DNA of 64,000 nt from Bacillota bacterium (GCA_012516125.1 JAAYXB010000014.1:1-64000); one strand, 5' to 3'; positions 16,519 to 26,693 are shown, counted from the stretch's first letter. Numbers and translations are program-made. The notes: generated by a model from the sequence alone, not told the origin.

Positions 16519-18402
16519 ATGAAGTGGTTTATGAACTTGCGGATGAGATCCAAGATTATCGCTCTGGTGGCTCTGCTTCTCGCGACCATGATCTCGGTCA
16601 GCGCCTTCGCCTTAATGAAGTTGCAGGTAGTCTCGGGCGATGCGAAAGAGCTTGGCCGCAATTGGCTGCCCAAGACCAAGTACTTGGGGGAACTAAAAGC
16701 ATATGCCCTTGAGCTTAGGCGAAACCTGCTCGCGTACATGGTGTATGCCTCCACCGAGGCGGACTTCCGCGAGTATGAAAGCAAGATGCAAAAAGACAAA
16801 GACCTGTTTGAGGCCACCCTTCAGTCGCTAGGAAAACTACTTGTAACGGATGAAGGCAAGCGGTTGTACTCCACCGTCGAGAAGGACTGGAAGGACTTTA
16901 CCGGGATAGTGGATCAAGTCATATCGTTGTCCCAGCAGATGAAGCAGGCCGAGGCTATTCAACTGGCCCGCGAACGCGGCGCGGAGAGCGGAGACAAAGT
17001 GGCCAAATCGATCGATGAAATAATCGGCGTCATAGATGGCCAAACGAATGACATTGTGCTTGAGGCCGAGACCACGGCTGCGAGCGCGAGGAGCGCGATT
17101 ATCACTGTTATAGCCGTGGCCGGGGTTCTGGGGCTCCTGCTGGGACTTTTCATAGCCAAGATCATCTCAGATCCCATCCAGAGGCTGGTCAGGGTAGCTG
17201 AGAAGGCCGCGCAGGGTGATCTCACAGGGGACGTTCATGCACGGTCTACCGACGAAATCGGCATTCTGACCAAGGCTTTCGGAGATATGATGACAAGTCT
17301 GAGATCCCTCATAAGTGAAGTCTCTACTTCAGCGCAGTCTGTCGCTTCCACAAGCGAGGAGCTTTCGGCAGCTTCTGAGCAGTCGGCATCAGCTATCCAG
17401 CAGATATCCAACAGCGTCCAGCAAGTAGCGACAGGTGCCCAGCAACAGAGCACAAGCGTGACTGATACCGCATCTTCCGTCGGCCAGGTCAACCAGGCGG
17501 TACTCCAGGTGGCAAAGGGAGCGGAATCCCAGGTTAAGAGCGTGCACGAGGCCTCGGAAGTGGTGGCCGGGATGAAAAAGTCCCTGGACGAGACGATGGA
17601 CGCCCTCAAGACCGTCGCCTCAGCCTCCCAGCGTAGCGCGGAATCCGCTGCCAGAGGAGCAGAATCCGCCAGGAACGTCATCACCAGCATGGAGCGTATA
17701 AGGGGTACGACGGAAAACGTCGCGGAGAGAATAAGGGAGCTCGACGCCCATTCGCAGGAGATCGGAAGGATCCTTGAGGTGATCGACGACATCGCAGAGC
17801 AGACAAACCTCCTGGCCCTGAACGCCGCAATCGAAGCCGCCAGAGCAGGGGAACACGGGAGAGGGTTTGCTGTAGTTGCAGATGAGGTGCGTAAGCTCGC
17901 AGAACGTTCGTCGAGGGAGACAAAGGCTATCGCAGACCTGATTGGTCGGGTGAAGCAGGCAATAGAAAAGGCTGTGAGCGCAATAGAGTCCGGGAGCAAA
18001 GAGGTAGAGGCAGGGAGCGCACTTGGTAAGGAGGCAGGCAAAGTCCTCGAGCAAATCTCCTCGGATGCGAAGGAAAGCGAAAGACTTATATCCGCGCTCA
18101 TGAAGTCTGCTCAGGCATTGGGAGAAGCCAGTATCAGGGTGGAAAAAGCCATGGACAACATAGTGAGCGTAGCTGAGGAGAATACCGCGGCTACAGAGGA
18201 GATGGCTGCGAGCGTGGAGGAAGTCAAGAAGGCGATTGACAACATCGCGTCGGTATCCGAAGAGACGGCGGCATCCGTCGAGGAGGTCTCCGCATCGGCT
18301 GAGCAGGTAAGCGCGTCCATCCAGGAGATGGCAGCCTCGGCGGAATCCCTGGCCGATATGGCCCAGAAGCTCCGGGAACTGGTCAGCAAGTTCAAAGTTT
18401 GA
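16519..18402 (+). CDS. Methyl-accepting chemotaxis protein
   Basis: The 627-residue transmembrane chemoreceptor has TM1 near residues 9-31, a four-helix-bundle ligand domain of about 160 residues, TM2 ([20 protein letters not shown]), a HAMP domain ([20 protein letters not shown]) and a long coiled-coil signalling domain. The hairpin tip is the conserved [20 protein letters not shown] region that contacts CheA and CheW. ATG 16519 follows GGAGGT by 10 bp. The neighbouring cheW gene suggests they act together. No cheA is in the window and the ligand is unknown. Confidence 0.95.
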   Translation: MKWFMNLRMRSKIIALVALLLATMISVSAFALMKLQVVSGDAKELGRNWLPKTKYLGELKAYALELRRNLLAYMVYASTEADFREYESKMQKDKDLFEATLQSLGKLLVTDEGKRLYSTVEKDWKDFTGIVDQVISLSQQMKQAEAIQLARERGAESGDKVAKSIDEIIGVIDGQTNDIVLEAETTAASARSAIITVIAVAGVLGLLLGLFIAKIISDPIQRLVRVAEKAAQGDLTGDVHARSTDEIGILTKAFGDMMTSLRSLISEVSTSAQSVASTSEELSAASEQSASAIQQISNSVQQVATGAQQQSTSVTDTASSVGQVNQAVLQVAKGAESQVKSVHEASEVVAGMKKSLDETMDALKTVASASQRSAESAARGAESARNVITSMERIRGTTENVAERIRELDAHSQEIGRILEVIDDIAEQTNLLALNAAIEAARAGEHGRGFAVVADEVRKLAERSSRETKAIADLIGRVKQAIEKAVSAIESGSKEVEAGSALGKEAGKVLEQISSDAKESERLISALMKSAQALGEASIRVEKAMDNIVSVAEENTAATEEMAASVEEVKKAIDNIASVSEETAASVEEVSASAEQVSASIQEMAASAESLADMAQKLRELVSKFKV

Positions 18403-18466
18403 CCGCGTTGCGCCCCTCCGCACGCTATGAGAAGACTCCTACAGATAGCAAGGGAGGTATCTTGGA

Positions 18467-19033
18467 GTGGCTGTTTCATCCAAAGATTCCTCAACTACGT
18501 CGTCGAGTTTGCCAAGGGGAAACGTCGTAGGCAAGTCCGAGGAAGCCCAGCTTGTGACATTCAAACTCGGCACCGAGGAGTACGGGATAAACATAATGCA
18601 GGTCCAGGAGATAATCCGCCTCTCAGAAATAGTGAGGGTGCCAAAGGCGCCCCCGTTCGTAGAGGGCGTGTTGCACCTGAGAGAGAAAATCCTCCCGGTC
18701 ATCGATCTCGCGAAGCGCTTCGGAGTGTCCTCCGGGCAAAGGACCGATTTGAGCCGCATCGTGGTGGTGAACATCAAGGATAACCCGGTGGGCCTGATCG
18801 TGGATTCTGTGTGCGAGGTCATCCGGCTCCCGGCGGGAGCGGTTGAGCCCCTGCCTGAAATGGTGACGAGTGCGGACGCAAGATTCCTGCAAGGTATTGG
18901 ACGCCTGAATGGCAGGCTGATAATTCTGGTGGACCTCGCAAGAGTGCTGTCCCACGACGAGATGGAACAGCTAGAGAAGGTCGAGGGCCTGGACTCGCAA
19001 GAGCTCAAGAACCGCGTCGGCTTACCCGCTTGA
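18467..19033 (+). CDS. cheW: Chemotaxis coupling protein CheW
   Basis: The 188-residue protein has the CheW SH3-like fold signatures: VTFKLGTEEYGINIMQVQEI, RVPKAPPFVEGVLHLREKILPVIDL and LIVDSVCEVIRL. CheW links chemoreceptors to CheA. It carries about 25 extra N-terminal Ser/Thr-rich residues and a charged C-terminal tail. GTG 18467 has GGGAGGT upstream at about 9 bp. It lies 64 bp after the chemoreceptor on the same strand, probably in the same transcript. Confidence 0.95.
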   Translation: MAVSSKDSSTTSSSLPRGNVVGKSEEAQLVTFKLGTEEYGINIMQVQEIIRLSEIVRVPKAPPFVEGVLHLREKILPVIDLAKRFGVSSGQRTDLSRIVVVNIKDNPVGLIVDSVCEVIRLPAGAVEPLPEMVTSADARFLQGIGRLNGRLIILVDLARVLSHDEMEQLEKVEGLDSQELKNRVGLPA

Positions 19034-19289
19034 ATGAACGTGCTCCAGCTCGGCAACCCGGCGGCGACTTGAGCACCGACTCGCCGCCGGGGGACACCGG
19101 CGCGGCATATCCTTGCGACGCTGTGGACGTGTCAGATGCAGTGCGTCTTTGATCCCGGAGGGTGTCGGTGTCTGCGTAATCTGGCGTTGATATAGGGAAC
19201 ATTTCCCGTTGACGGCGGCATGCCTCCGGGCCGGGGCCCTCAGGGAGAAGATGCGAAGTCCCCCATACGGGTTAGGAGCTACCGCGATA

Positions 19290-19312
19290 TGTCCGAGTTT
19301 CGCCGATGTCAT
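19290..19312 (-). pseudogene. Possible start remnant of a HicA toxin gene
   Basis: An ATG at 19312 overlaps the hicB stop as ATGA and begins MTSAKL, a common start of HicA toxins placed directly after HicB. The frame then diverges (GHIAVAPNPYGG) and shows no HicA double-stranded-RNA-binding fold. Probably only the first codons survive. The evidence is short and the call is tentative. Confidence 0.3.
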
Positions 19313-19539
19313 GCAGGCAGCACCACTTCGGCAATGGAAACGTCAACATCCCCCTTCGGAAGTGGCTGCCCTGTGGCCTTAAGTCCTTCGAGGGTGACGC
19401 CGATGGCTTCCTGTATTCCCTCCAGTGCCTCTTCCCTGGTGGAGCCGTAGCTAGAGCACCCGGGTAGTGCTGGGACCGCGGCTACGTACACCTCTTCTTC
19501 ACTATCCCACTCCGGGACAACCTTGAAGCGTCGTTCCAT
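19309..19539 (-). CDS. HicB family antitoxin-like protein
   Basis: A 76-residue HicB-fold protein: MERRFKVVPEWDSEEEVYVA, PALPGCSSYGSTREEALEGI and EAIGVTLEGL are the classic HicB segments (ribonuclease-H-like partial fold). HicB neutralises the mRNA-cleaving toxin HicA. It has no C-terminal DNA-binding domain, so it is of the short type. No intact hicA lies on either side. The start at 19539 has GGGAGGTG upstream. It is either an orphan antitoxin or the remains of a decayed module. Confidence 0.85.
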   Translation of the reverse strand: MERRFKVVPEWDSEEEVYVAAVPALPGCSSYGSTREEALEGIQEAIGVTLEGLKATGQPLPKGDVDVSIAEVVLPA

Positions 19540-19824
19540 AGGTTCACCTCCCGGTAAGGGTATGCCTCGCTATGACTCTTCCAGTCGGCAGCAAGAATCC
19601 TCTTGAGACTTCAGCCCACCTCGCGGGTCACCCTGAGCAGTGCCTCTGGAGGCTATGGAGCTGGCGGGCATCACCACTCATCCAGCAACCTATATGCCGA
19701 TAGCCCACGACGGATAAAGGGGAGCCTTCGGGCAAGCGCCGCCCGGGGTTTTCGATTTCCAGGCACTTAGCCTGTACGCTTTCCTGTACAGCGCCCCTGC
19801 CCGCTCACCCACCCCCCAAATACC

Positions 19825-19901
19825 TGGCGCGCCCGGAGGGACTCGAACCCACGACCCTCTGATCCGAAGTCAGATGCTCTGATCCACTGAGCTACGGGCG
19901 C
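19825..19901 (-). tRNA. tRNA-Arg (anticodon TCG)
   Basis: The minus strand folds as a full cloverleaf: acceptor GCGCCCG pairs with CGGGCGC, the anticodon stem TCTGA/TCAGA encloses loop CTTCGGA, and the T-arm contains GGTTCGAGTCC. The 3' CCA is encoded. Confidence 0.97.
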
Positions 19902-19960
19902 GCGACGGTCGTGTGTGATGTGAACAAAACGGCCCGCGGGCCGTCGTGATGGTCAGAATA

Positions 19961-20055
19961 TGGCGGAGAGAGGGGGATTCGAACCCCCGCACGGTTTGTT
20001 CAACCGTCTAAAGGTTTAGCAAACCTTCCCCTTCAGCCAGCTTGGGTATCTCTCC
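19961..20055 (-). tRNA. tRNA-Ser (anticodon GCT)
   Basis: A class II tRNA of 95 nt with a long variable arm. Acceptor GGAGAGA pairs with TCTCTCC, the discriminator is G, and CCA is encoded. The anticodon loop is TTGCTAA within AGGTT/AACCT-type pairing. Confidence 0.96.
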
Positions 20056-20444
20056 GCTTGAAACCCTCTATCCCCTTTCGATGTCGCCGGTGAACCCGTC
20101 AACGAATCCCCCGCCTTCGGGTGCCACACCTCTCAGATCGCCCATGGTCACACTCTGAGTATAGCACATTTGGCACGCGAGGGCAAGGCCCGTGCGCCAG
20201 AAGAGGTCGGAATGCCGGCCCGCCGGAACGCGCGCAGACACCGACGCTGGCTGGGGCTCCATAGCAACCCTGGCAAACTGCGCCGCGCGCAGACTCGTCA
20301 TGCGACGTAACTCAGGGGCCACGAAGACCGAGAAGGCATCGCCCCCTGTCTGCACCGGATATCGAATAATGCCAGTTGCCAGGTTGTCACATCACCAAAC
20401 GTCGAGCTGAGACAACATCCGCCCCGAGAGTGACCGCCCCGTGC
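20056..20444. other. Intergenic stretch between tRNA-Ser and namZ
   Basis: It contains only the short frame 20068-20355 (minus), which has no recognisable family, and no clear signal. Confidence 0.4.
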
Positions 20445-21758
20445 CTACTGATACAGGAGGTACCTCGTTCTCACTTTGCGGAAAGCCTCGAGGTCGGCCT
20501 GCCACGATGCGACGATATCACGCGCGGATGTGCCCTTCTGCAACAGGAGCCGCACCTGGTCGGTGCCCATGAGCCTGTCGAAGTGGCTGCCGCCGTACGC
20601 CCACGTTGCCTGCGCCGGGTACATCTCGATGATAGCCGCAACGACATGCAGCCCCGTGGCCACGGGCTGGAACGCCGCGCGGTCCGCCACCCTTACCTCT
20701 ATGCCGCTGCACCGTCTCCCGGCATTCTTCGAGAAGGTGGGAGTGAACTCGCACGCCCCGAATGTTACGCCCGGCAGTTCCAGCTCGTTTAGTCGACGTG
20801 CGAGCGCCGGGCCGTCGATCCACGGGGCGCCCACCCACTCAAACGGGTGATCCGTCCCGCGCCCCTCGGACACCGTCGCAAACCCCTCGATGAGGCACGT
20901 GCCGGGGTACACCGCGGCGCTCGCTAGGGTCGGAATGTTGGGTGAGGGCTTCACCCACGGCAGGCTCGTGTCATCGAACCACATCTCGCGGCGCCACCCC
21001 TCCATCCTGACCACGCGCAGGCGCGCGCCGATCCCGAACTCGGCGTTGAAGAGGCCAGCAAGCTCACCGACGGTCATGCCGTACTTGATCGGAATCGGAT
21101 AGACTCCCACGAATGACGCGAACTCCTTTCGCAGGACGGGTCCTTCCACGGCAAGCCCGCCCAGGGGGTTAGGGCGGTCGAGCACGACGAACTCGATGCC
21201 ATGCTCAGCTGCAGCCTGCATCGCATACGCCATCGTCGATATGTACGTATAGAACCTTACTCCGACGTCCTGGATGTCGTACACGAGGACGTCGATTCCC
21301 TTGAGCATCTCGGGTGTGGGTTTCGTGGTCTTGCCGTACAGGCTATGTATCGGCAGCCCCGTCTTTTCGTCGACCCCTGAGCCGACCTTCTCCCCGGCCT
21401 GGGCCTCGCCGCGCACACCGTGCTCGGGAGCGAAGATGGCCACGAGCTTGACCTTGCCGCTCTCAGCCAGAATGTCGATGGTGCTCTTGAGATCCGAGTC
21501 CACGCCTGTATGGTTCGTGATAAGCCCCACCCGCTTGCCGGCGATCAGGCCGAAGCCGTCCTTCGCGAGCACTTCTATCCCGGTCCTCACCAGCGCCTTG
21601 CTACCGCCTCCCGCGCCAGCGCACTTTCCCGTCCCCTGAACGGTGCCGAGCACCATCAGGAGAAAGGCCAGTCCGGCCACGCCGATCGCGCGCCTGCAGA
21701 ACAAGTTCGCGGCCCTCCCGGGAAAACCTTCACCTTTGCAGAAGACCTGAGGTACCAT
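20445..21758 (-). CDS. namZ: Exo-beta-N-acetylmuramidase NamZ family (DUF1343)
   Basis: The 437-residue secreted protein is of the DUF1343 family, now known as NamZ, which removes terminal MurNAc from peptidoglycan fragments. A hydrophobic signal segment (AIGVAGLAFLLMVLGTVQG) is followed by KRVGLITNHTGVD, FAPEHGVRGE, LVYDIQDVGVRFYTY, VVLDRPNPLGG and SPNIPTL, all family hallmarks. The start at 21758 is the most plausible ATG, but its ribosome binding site is weak. It lies at the end of a run with sugar ABC transporter genes on the same strand, suggesting release and uptake of cell-wall sugars. Confidence 0.9.
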   Translation of the reverse strand: MVPQVFCKGEGFPGRAANLFCRRAIGVAGLAFLLMVLGTVQGTGKCAGAGGGSKALVRTGIEVLAKDGFGLIAGKRVGLITNHTGVDSDLKSTIDILAESGKVKLVAIFAPEHGVRGEAQAGEKVGSGVDEKTGLPIHSLYGKTTKPTPEMLKGIDVLVYDIQDVGVRFYTYISTMAYAMQAAAEHGIEFVVLDRPNPLGGLAVEGPVLRKEFASFVGVYPIPIKYGMTVGELAGLFNAEFGIGARLRVVRMEGWRREMWFDDTSLPWVKPSPNIPTLASAAVYPGTCLIEGFATVSEGRGTDHPFEWVGAPWIDGPALARRLNELELPGVTFGACEFTPTFSKNAGRRCSGIEVRVADRAAFQPVATGLHVVAAIIEMYPAQATWAYGGSHFDRLMGTDQVRLLLQKGTSARDIVASWQADLEAFRKVRTRYLLYQ

Positions 21759-21911
21759 CCGTCGCCCGCCCCCTTTTGCTACCGCGAGGCGCACATGCTC
21801 CTGCGCCCCCCGCCCCCGTATCGCGCTCGCCCCGGCATCACGCAACCTTATCCTGCGTCGCGGGGCTGCCTCGCGGTCCTCCCCGACAGTATCCGGGAAC
21901 GTATCCCGTCC

Positions 21912-22850
21912 TCAGCCCTTCAGCACCCCGCCGACGCTCCAGCCTTCCATGAGGTACCTCTGGAAGACGAAAAACACCAGGATCATCGGGACCGCCGAAA
22001 ACGCAGCGCCTGACATCAGAAGGCCGTAGTCGGTGAAGAACTGCTGCTGCAGAGTGGCGAGGCCCTGCTCGAGCATGAACTTGCTCTCCGTCTTGAGGAC
22101 GATGAGCGGCCACATGAAAGCTTTCCACTCCGCCATGAAGACGAATATCCCGAGCACGGCCATGCCCGGCTTGCAGAGGGGCAGTATGATGCGCCACCAT
22201 ATGCCGAACTCGGAGCACCCGTCCACCCTCGCCGCGTCTTCGATCTCCGAGGGGAGCGTCTGAATGTACTGCTTCATCAGGAATATCCCGAACACCCCTG
22301 CCATTGCCGGGACGAGGATGGCAAAGTAGCTATCGTACCAGTGCAGGGCTTTGACTATCATGAACATCGGGACCAGTGTCACCTGCCCCGGGATCATCAT
22401 GGTGCACAGGATGGTCCAGAAGATGATGTCGCGCCCGGGAAACTGCAGCTTGGCGAAGGTGTAGCCTGCGAGGGTGTCGAAGAACAGGTTGAACACGGTG
22501 ACAGCCGAGGCCACGAGCACCGTATTCAGGAACCACCTCGGAAGCAGCGGCGCTCTCTCCTGGAGGAGCTTGAAGTTGTCGAGCGAGAAATTCCTCACGG
22601 AGACGTCCGGCGGTATCCGGAGCAGCGCCGACGACGGCGTGAGCGCCGTGGTGAACAGCCACACAAGGGGCACGAGCGACACAACAGCCCATGCCGTCAC
22701 AAACGTCATCACGAGGATCGCCCCGGCCCACTGGGCGACCCCCCTGGGACGCCAGGACGGCCCTCCCTGAACAGCTCCTGCCGTCGCCCGCCGCCGGCGC
22801 AGCGCCCACCGTCCGGGTTTGCCTCGCACGACCGCGCCATTTGTCGACAT
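21912..22850 (-). CDS. Sugar ABC transporter permease, MalG/UgpE type
   Basis: A 312-residue inner-membrane permease of the CUT1 carbohydrate importer class. It has a basic N-terminal tail, about six helices, the segment NTVLVASAVTVFNLFFDTLAGY, and the EAA coupling motif (EIEDAARVDGCSEFGIWW) that docks to the ATPase. It pairs with the upstream permease. No ATPase gene is in this cluster, as is common for CUT1 systems served by a shared MsmK-type ATPase. The substrate is unknown; the adjacent NamZ points to muramyl or related sugars. Confidence 0.93.
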   Translation of the reverse strand: MSTNGAVVRGKPGRWALRRRRATAGAVQGGPSWRPRGVAQWAGAILVMTFVTAWAVVSLVPLVWLFTTALTPSSALLRIPPDVSVRNFSLDNFKLLQERAPLLPRWFLNTVLVASAVTVFNLFFDTLAGYTFAKLQFPGRDIIFWTILCTMMIPGQVTLVPMFMIVKALHWYDSYFAILVPAMAGVFGIFLMKQYIQTLPSEIEDAARVDGCSEFGIWWRIILPLCKPGMAVLGIFVFMAEWKAFMWPLIVLKTESKFMLEQGLATLQQQFFTDYGLLMSGAAFSAVPMILVFFVFQRYLMEGWSVGGVLKG

Positions 22851-22877
22851 GCTTGCTCACCCCCACTGCTGGCGTCC

Positions 22878-23816
22878 CTAATACTGGACGTCCGTGGAGA
22901 ACCGCCGGAAGTTGAAGACCGACACCGCAACGATCACGAGAAACAGGATCACGGCCTGGGCGGACGCAAGCCCGAACTCGAAGTCGCGAAACGCCGTGTT
23001 ATAGATGAGGTATACCACCGTGGTCGTGGAATACCCTGGTCCGCCCTGCGTCATGACATACGCGGCCGTGAATATCTGAAAGCTGCCTATCGTGGACACG
23101 ATCGCAAGATAGAGCGTGGTGGGCTTGAGGAGCGGCAGGGTTATGTTCCACCACTTGCGGATGGGCGTAGCGCCGTCGATGTCGGCAACCTCGTAGAGCT
23201 CCCTCGGGATCTTCTTCATCGCCGCAAGGTACAGAATTATGAAACCCCCTGGAGCCGCCAGGATGCCCATGAGCATGATGCTGAAAAGCGACGTCCTGGG
23301 ACTTGTGAGCCATGGGTACGGTCCGAGGCCGATCTTACTCAGGAGGAAGTTGAACAGGCCGAAGTTGGGATCGTATATCCACTTCCACACCATGGAGATG
23401 ACGACCGCAGACGCCACGCCGGGGAGATAGTATGCCGCCCTGAAAAGGCTCTGCGTGCGCTCGGAGAGGTGCCTCAGTATGCTCGCCAGGAGAAGCGCCA
23501 CTATGATGTTCTGAGGGACCATGACCACCGTGTACAGCGCTGTGTTGCGCATAGCCGCGCCGAAGACCGGGTCCGTCAGCACGTACTTGAAGTTGTCCAG
23601 GCCCACCCACACGTTGCCCGAGAGCCGGAACTCCTGAAACGCAAGCATGAAGGACCGCACCACAGGCACTACGATGAAGCACAGAAAGAGCAGGACGTCG
23701 GGAGCTATGAAAATGTATGCCCACTTCTTCTTGCGGATGAGCCGCAACGTCTGCAAATACGGGTTCCTTCCGTATCGTCTCGCGCTTGCGACCGTCGGTG
23801 ACATCGCGCCAGGCAC
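22878..23816 (-). CDS. Sugar ABC transporter permease, MalF/UgpA type
   Basis: The 312-residue permease has TM1 YIFIAPDVLLFLCFIVVPVV, then VGLDNFKYVLTDPVF, NTALYTVVMVPQNIIVALLLA, and the EAA motif in RELYEVADIDGATPIRKWW. GTG 23816 is preceded by GGGAGGT at 10 bp, so the longer frame start is not used. It lies between the binding protein and the second permease, all on the minus strand, and forms the membrane heterodimer with the downstream permease. Confidence 0.93.
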   Translation of the reverse strand: MPGAMSPTVASARRYGRNPYLQTLRLIRKKKWAYIFIAPDVLLFLCFIVVPVVRSFMLAFQEFRLSGNVWVGLDNFKYVLTDPVFGAAMRNTALYTVVMVPQNIIVALLLASILRHLSERTQSLFRAAYYLPGVASAVVISMVWKWIYDPNFGLFNFLLSKIGLGPYPWLTSPRTSLFSIMLMGILAAPGGFIILYLAAMKKIPRELYEVADIDGATPIRKWWNITLPLLKPTTLYLAIVSTIGSFQIFTAAYVMTQGGPGYSTTTVVYLIYNTAFRDFEFGLASAQAVILFLVIVAVSVFNFRRFSTDVQY

Positions 23817-23963
23817 GTTTCCACCGACCTCCCTTTCTGGCGTTCCCTGTCGGGACAGCCCCGACCGAAGGTGAGAGACCACGGGGCCGGGACCGCGGGG
23901 ACAGGCCCCGGCAGCCTTCCCGGGCGATCCGGCCCCGCGTTACGCTCTTGCGTCCTCACCGGC

Positions 23964-25286
23964 TCACGGTCTGAGGAAGCGCTCGACCTGCCTCTTTGCG
24001 TCCCTCAGGGCGGCCTCGATCGTCTTCTCTCCGAGCATGGCGAGCTGGAGTTCCTTCATGATCTTCTCGTCGATCTTCGCCCACTCGGGATGCATCGGCG
24101 GGTAGACGGCATACTCGACGCTCGGCGCGACGCGTTCGAGATACGGATGGCCGGCCCACACGTTCCCCGCGGACTTGCGGCTCGGGAATGTGCCTATGAG
24201 CGGGACGACCTCTTTCTGGCTCTTGCCGCTCGTGAGGAACCTCGCAAGCTCCATGACGACGTCGCGCTTGGCGGGATCCTTTTGCTTGAACACGGCCCAG
24301 CTCCCGACGCCCGGACCCGCCGCCACCGGCAGGCCGGTGCTGCCGCGCGGATAGCTGGCGGTGACAAGGTTTATCTTCTGCCCCTGGATCTCTCCTTTCT
24401 CGACCTTCTGGTTATGGGTCGCGAAGGCAGAGATTATCCCGGTCGTGTCGGCGAATGCCGCAATGGTCCTCGAGTTCAGGAAGGCATTGTGGACATCGAC
24501 CGTGGTCATGCCTCCCGCGCCGGGGAGCGCGCACTTGTACGTCCAGACCATGTCGTACAGCCTCTTTATGCCCGCCACCGCCTCGGGCTTATCGAGGACG
24601 AACTCCCTGCCATCTGGGCTCAGAATCCGTCCACCCTCGGCGTAGATGAAGCCGAAAGGCTGCAGGTAGGTGGGCTGAATTGTGAAGCCGAAGCCATACA
24701 CGTCGATCTTGCCATCGCCGTCCCGGTCGAAGGTGAGTTGCTGCATGGCATACAGGAACTCGCGCCACGTCCACTGGCCGTCCTCGGGAAGCGGAACGCC
24801 CCTCTCCTTGAAGAGGTCAACATTCAGGTACAGAGTGTAGACCGTGTTGTACCACGGCCACCCCCACCGCTTACCGTTCAGCGTGACCGCGTTGAGCGAG
24901 CCCTCATAGAAATCCTTGAGGTCCTCGGCCGTCAGGTAGGGGTCGATGGGCTCGAGAGCACCCTGGAGCACATACGGAAGACGCAGGCCGCTCCCGCAGA
25001 TGTCGGGGGGATCGCCCGCAGCCACCGCGACGTCGAGTTTCTCGCCACCACCTGCCCACGACAGTTTGGTGTACTCTATCTTGACTCCGGGATGGCTCTC
25101 CTCGAACTTCTTGAACGCTGCGAGTTCCCACTCCGCTGCCGCCTCCGGCCTCGGGAAGTCCCACACGACCAGCGTGCCCGTCCACTTGCCGGCAGCCCCG
25201 GCGGGGACTACGGCTGTAACCAGGCCACCAAGGAGCAGCGCCAATGCCACGACACGCAATGCTCTCCGCATGATTCCAGCATTCAC
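23964..25286 (-). CDS. Extracellular sugar-binding protein of ABC transporter (family 1)
   Basis: The 440-residue solute-binding protein starts with a signal peptide (RALRVVALALLLGGLVTAVVPAGA) without a lipobox cysteine. It has the family-1 sugar-binding features FEESHPGVKIEYTKL, GDPPDICGSG and a long aromatic-rich C-terminal lobe. GTG 25286 is chosen because GAGGAGGC lies about 8 bp upstream. It is the first gene of the cluster with two permeases and namZ. The ligand cannot be predicted beyond a carbohydrate. Confidence 0.92.
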   Translation of the reverse strand: MNAGIMRRALRVVALALLLGGLVTAVVPAGAAGKWTGTLVVWDFPRPEAAAEWELAAFKKFEESHPGVKIEYTKLSWAGGGEKLDVAVAAGDPPDICGSGLRLPYVLQGALEPIDPYLTAEDLKDFYEGSLNAVTLNGKRWGWPWYNTVYTLYLNVDLFKERGVPLPEDGQWTWREFLYAMQQLTFDRDGDGKIDVYGFGFTIQPTYLQPFGFIYAEGGRILSPDGREFVLDKPEAVAGIKRLYDMVWTYKCALPGAGGMTTVDVHNAFLNSRTIAAFADTTGIISAFATHNQKVEKGEIQGQKINLVTASYPRGSTGLPVAAGPGVGSWAVFKQKDPAKRDVVMELARFLTSGKSQKEVVPLIGTFPSRKSAGNVWAGHPYLERVAPSVEYAVYPPMHPEWAKIDEKIMKELQLAMLGEKTIEAALRDAKRQVERFLRP

Positions 25287-25478
25287 CCGTGATGCCTCCT
25301 CTCTGGTATTAATGATCGTACCTATCAATTCAACCTGCGTTCGCAAAATCCTCCAGTTGTATGAAAATATCGGTATCTGACTCTCGTTTGCTGCATGTAC
25401 CGCCTTACTCATGAACTGGCTGCATGTAGCACGATTCGTGAAACAGCGCCTGAGCAAAGCTGGCGTCCCGGGCACAGC

Positions 25479-26693
25479 CTAGCGATTCCCCGGCGGCGGG
25501 GTGAGGAACTTCTGGTTTAGCGCACGGAGCACGAAAAGCGCGCACGCACCCGCCGCCACCGCGGGCGGGACGAACACGGAGATGCGTCGCGAGTCCATTA
25601 TGAGACCAAACACAGGCGGACCGGCCGCGACCCCGAGGAACCGCACGGCGCCGTACACGGAGGTGACCATCCCGCGCAACCGGCCACTCGCCGCGCTCGT
25701 CACCATGGTGTTGAGCGAGGGCAGCACAAGCCCGCTCCCGAGCCCGATGACAGCCGTCAGTGCCCCGAGCCACACAAGCCCGGACCGCACGGCCAGGAGC
25801 CCGAGGGACGCAGCCACAAGCGCAAGTCCCACGCACGTGGCGGTCTTGAGCAGAGTCCCGTGCTTTTCCAGGAACAGCCCTGCGAGGAGCGAGGTTGCCG
25901 ACATCACGAATATGGGCGCGGCTATCATGACGCCCTTCATAAGACCGCCGATCCTGTAGCGCTCCTCGAGGACGTCCGAGACGTAGAAAAGCACGCCGAA
26001 GAGCACGAGCAGCACCACCGCGCCTGCCGCATAACAGGCCGCGAGGGACCAGCCCTTCTCCCTGAACACGCGGCAGAGGTCGGCAAAGTAGGTGCGCGTG
26101 CTGGTCTGCTGCCGACCCCGGCGCACCGGCTCGGGGCAGAGCGCCCACACGCCCACGGCCGCAGGGAAGGCCAGCACGGCGAAGAGCAGGAACGGAGCCC
26201 ACCAGGCCACCAGCGCCGCGCCCGCGCCCAGCACGGGGCTCATCACCTTGCCGAACCCATTGGAGGCCTCAAGTATGCCGACAGCCCTCGTCCTCTCCTG
26301 GGACTGGAACATGTCCCCGGCCACCGCCGTGGCTATAGGCCCGGTGCCCGCCGCGCCCACGCCCTGGATCACCCTTGCGGCGAGGATGAGCCAGTACGGG
26401 CGTTGCACGAGCAGCGCGGCGAGCGCGGCCATGATGCCTCCCGCCCCATACACGACAAGGCTGGGGGCCATCACCTGCTTGCGCCCGATCCGGTCGGAAA
26501 GGGCGCCGACGAACATGATGGCCAGCCCCGCCGGAATCGAGAAAGCGGTGATAAAGAGGCCCGTCTGGGCCTGGGTAAGGTGAAGCGCCGACCTTACCCT
26601 GGGCAGCACCGGGATGAGCATGGAGTTGCCCAGGACAAGGATGAACGGGACTGTGCAAAGGACCGCAAAGGGCAAAACGTTCTTCGGTTGCAT
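25479..26693 (-). CDS. MFS transporter, drug-efflux type
   Basis: A 404-residue major facilitator with twelve predicted helices. Loop 2-3 carries the conserved GALSDRIGRKQVM motif and helix 5 the antiporter-like GPIATAVAGDMF segment. ATG 26693 is preceded by GGGAGGT. Members of this family expel drugs or metabolites with protons; the substrate here is unknown. It is divergently oriented to the DUF441 gene. Confidence 0.88.
   Translation of the reverse strand: MQPKNVLPFAVLCTVPFILVLGNSMLIPVLPRVRSALHLTQAQTGLFITAFSIPAGLAIMFVGALSDRIGRKQVMAPSLVVYGAGGIMAALAALLVQRPYWLILAARVIQGVGAAGTGPIATAVAGDMFQSQERTRAVGILEASNGFGKVMSPVLGAGAALVAWWAPFLLFAVLAFPAAVGVWALCPEPVRRGRQQTSTRTYFADLCRVFREKGWSLAACYAAGAVVLLVLFGVLFYVSDVLEERYRIGGLMKGVMIAAPIFVMSATSLLAGLFLEKHGTLLKTATCVGLALVAASLGLLAVRSGLVWLGALTAVIGLGSGLVLPSLNTMVTSAASGRLRGMVTSVYGAVRFLGVAAGPPVFGLIMDSRRISVFVPPAVAAGACALFVLRALNQKFLTPPPGNR

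Noticed and set aside
22341-23801. Long plus-strand frame across the two sugar permeases
   Set aside because: Shadow of two clearly identified genes; its composition (His/Arg/Gly-rich) is typical of antisense frames.
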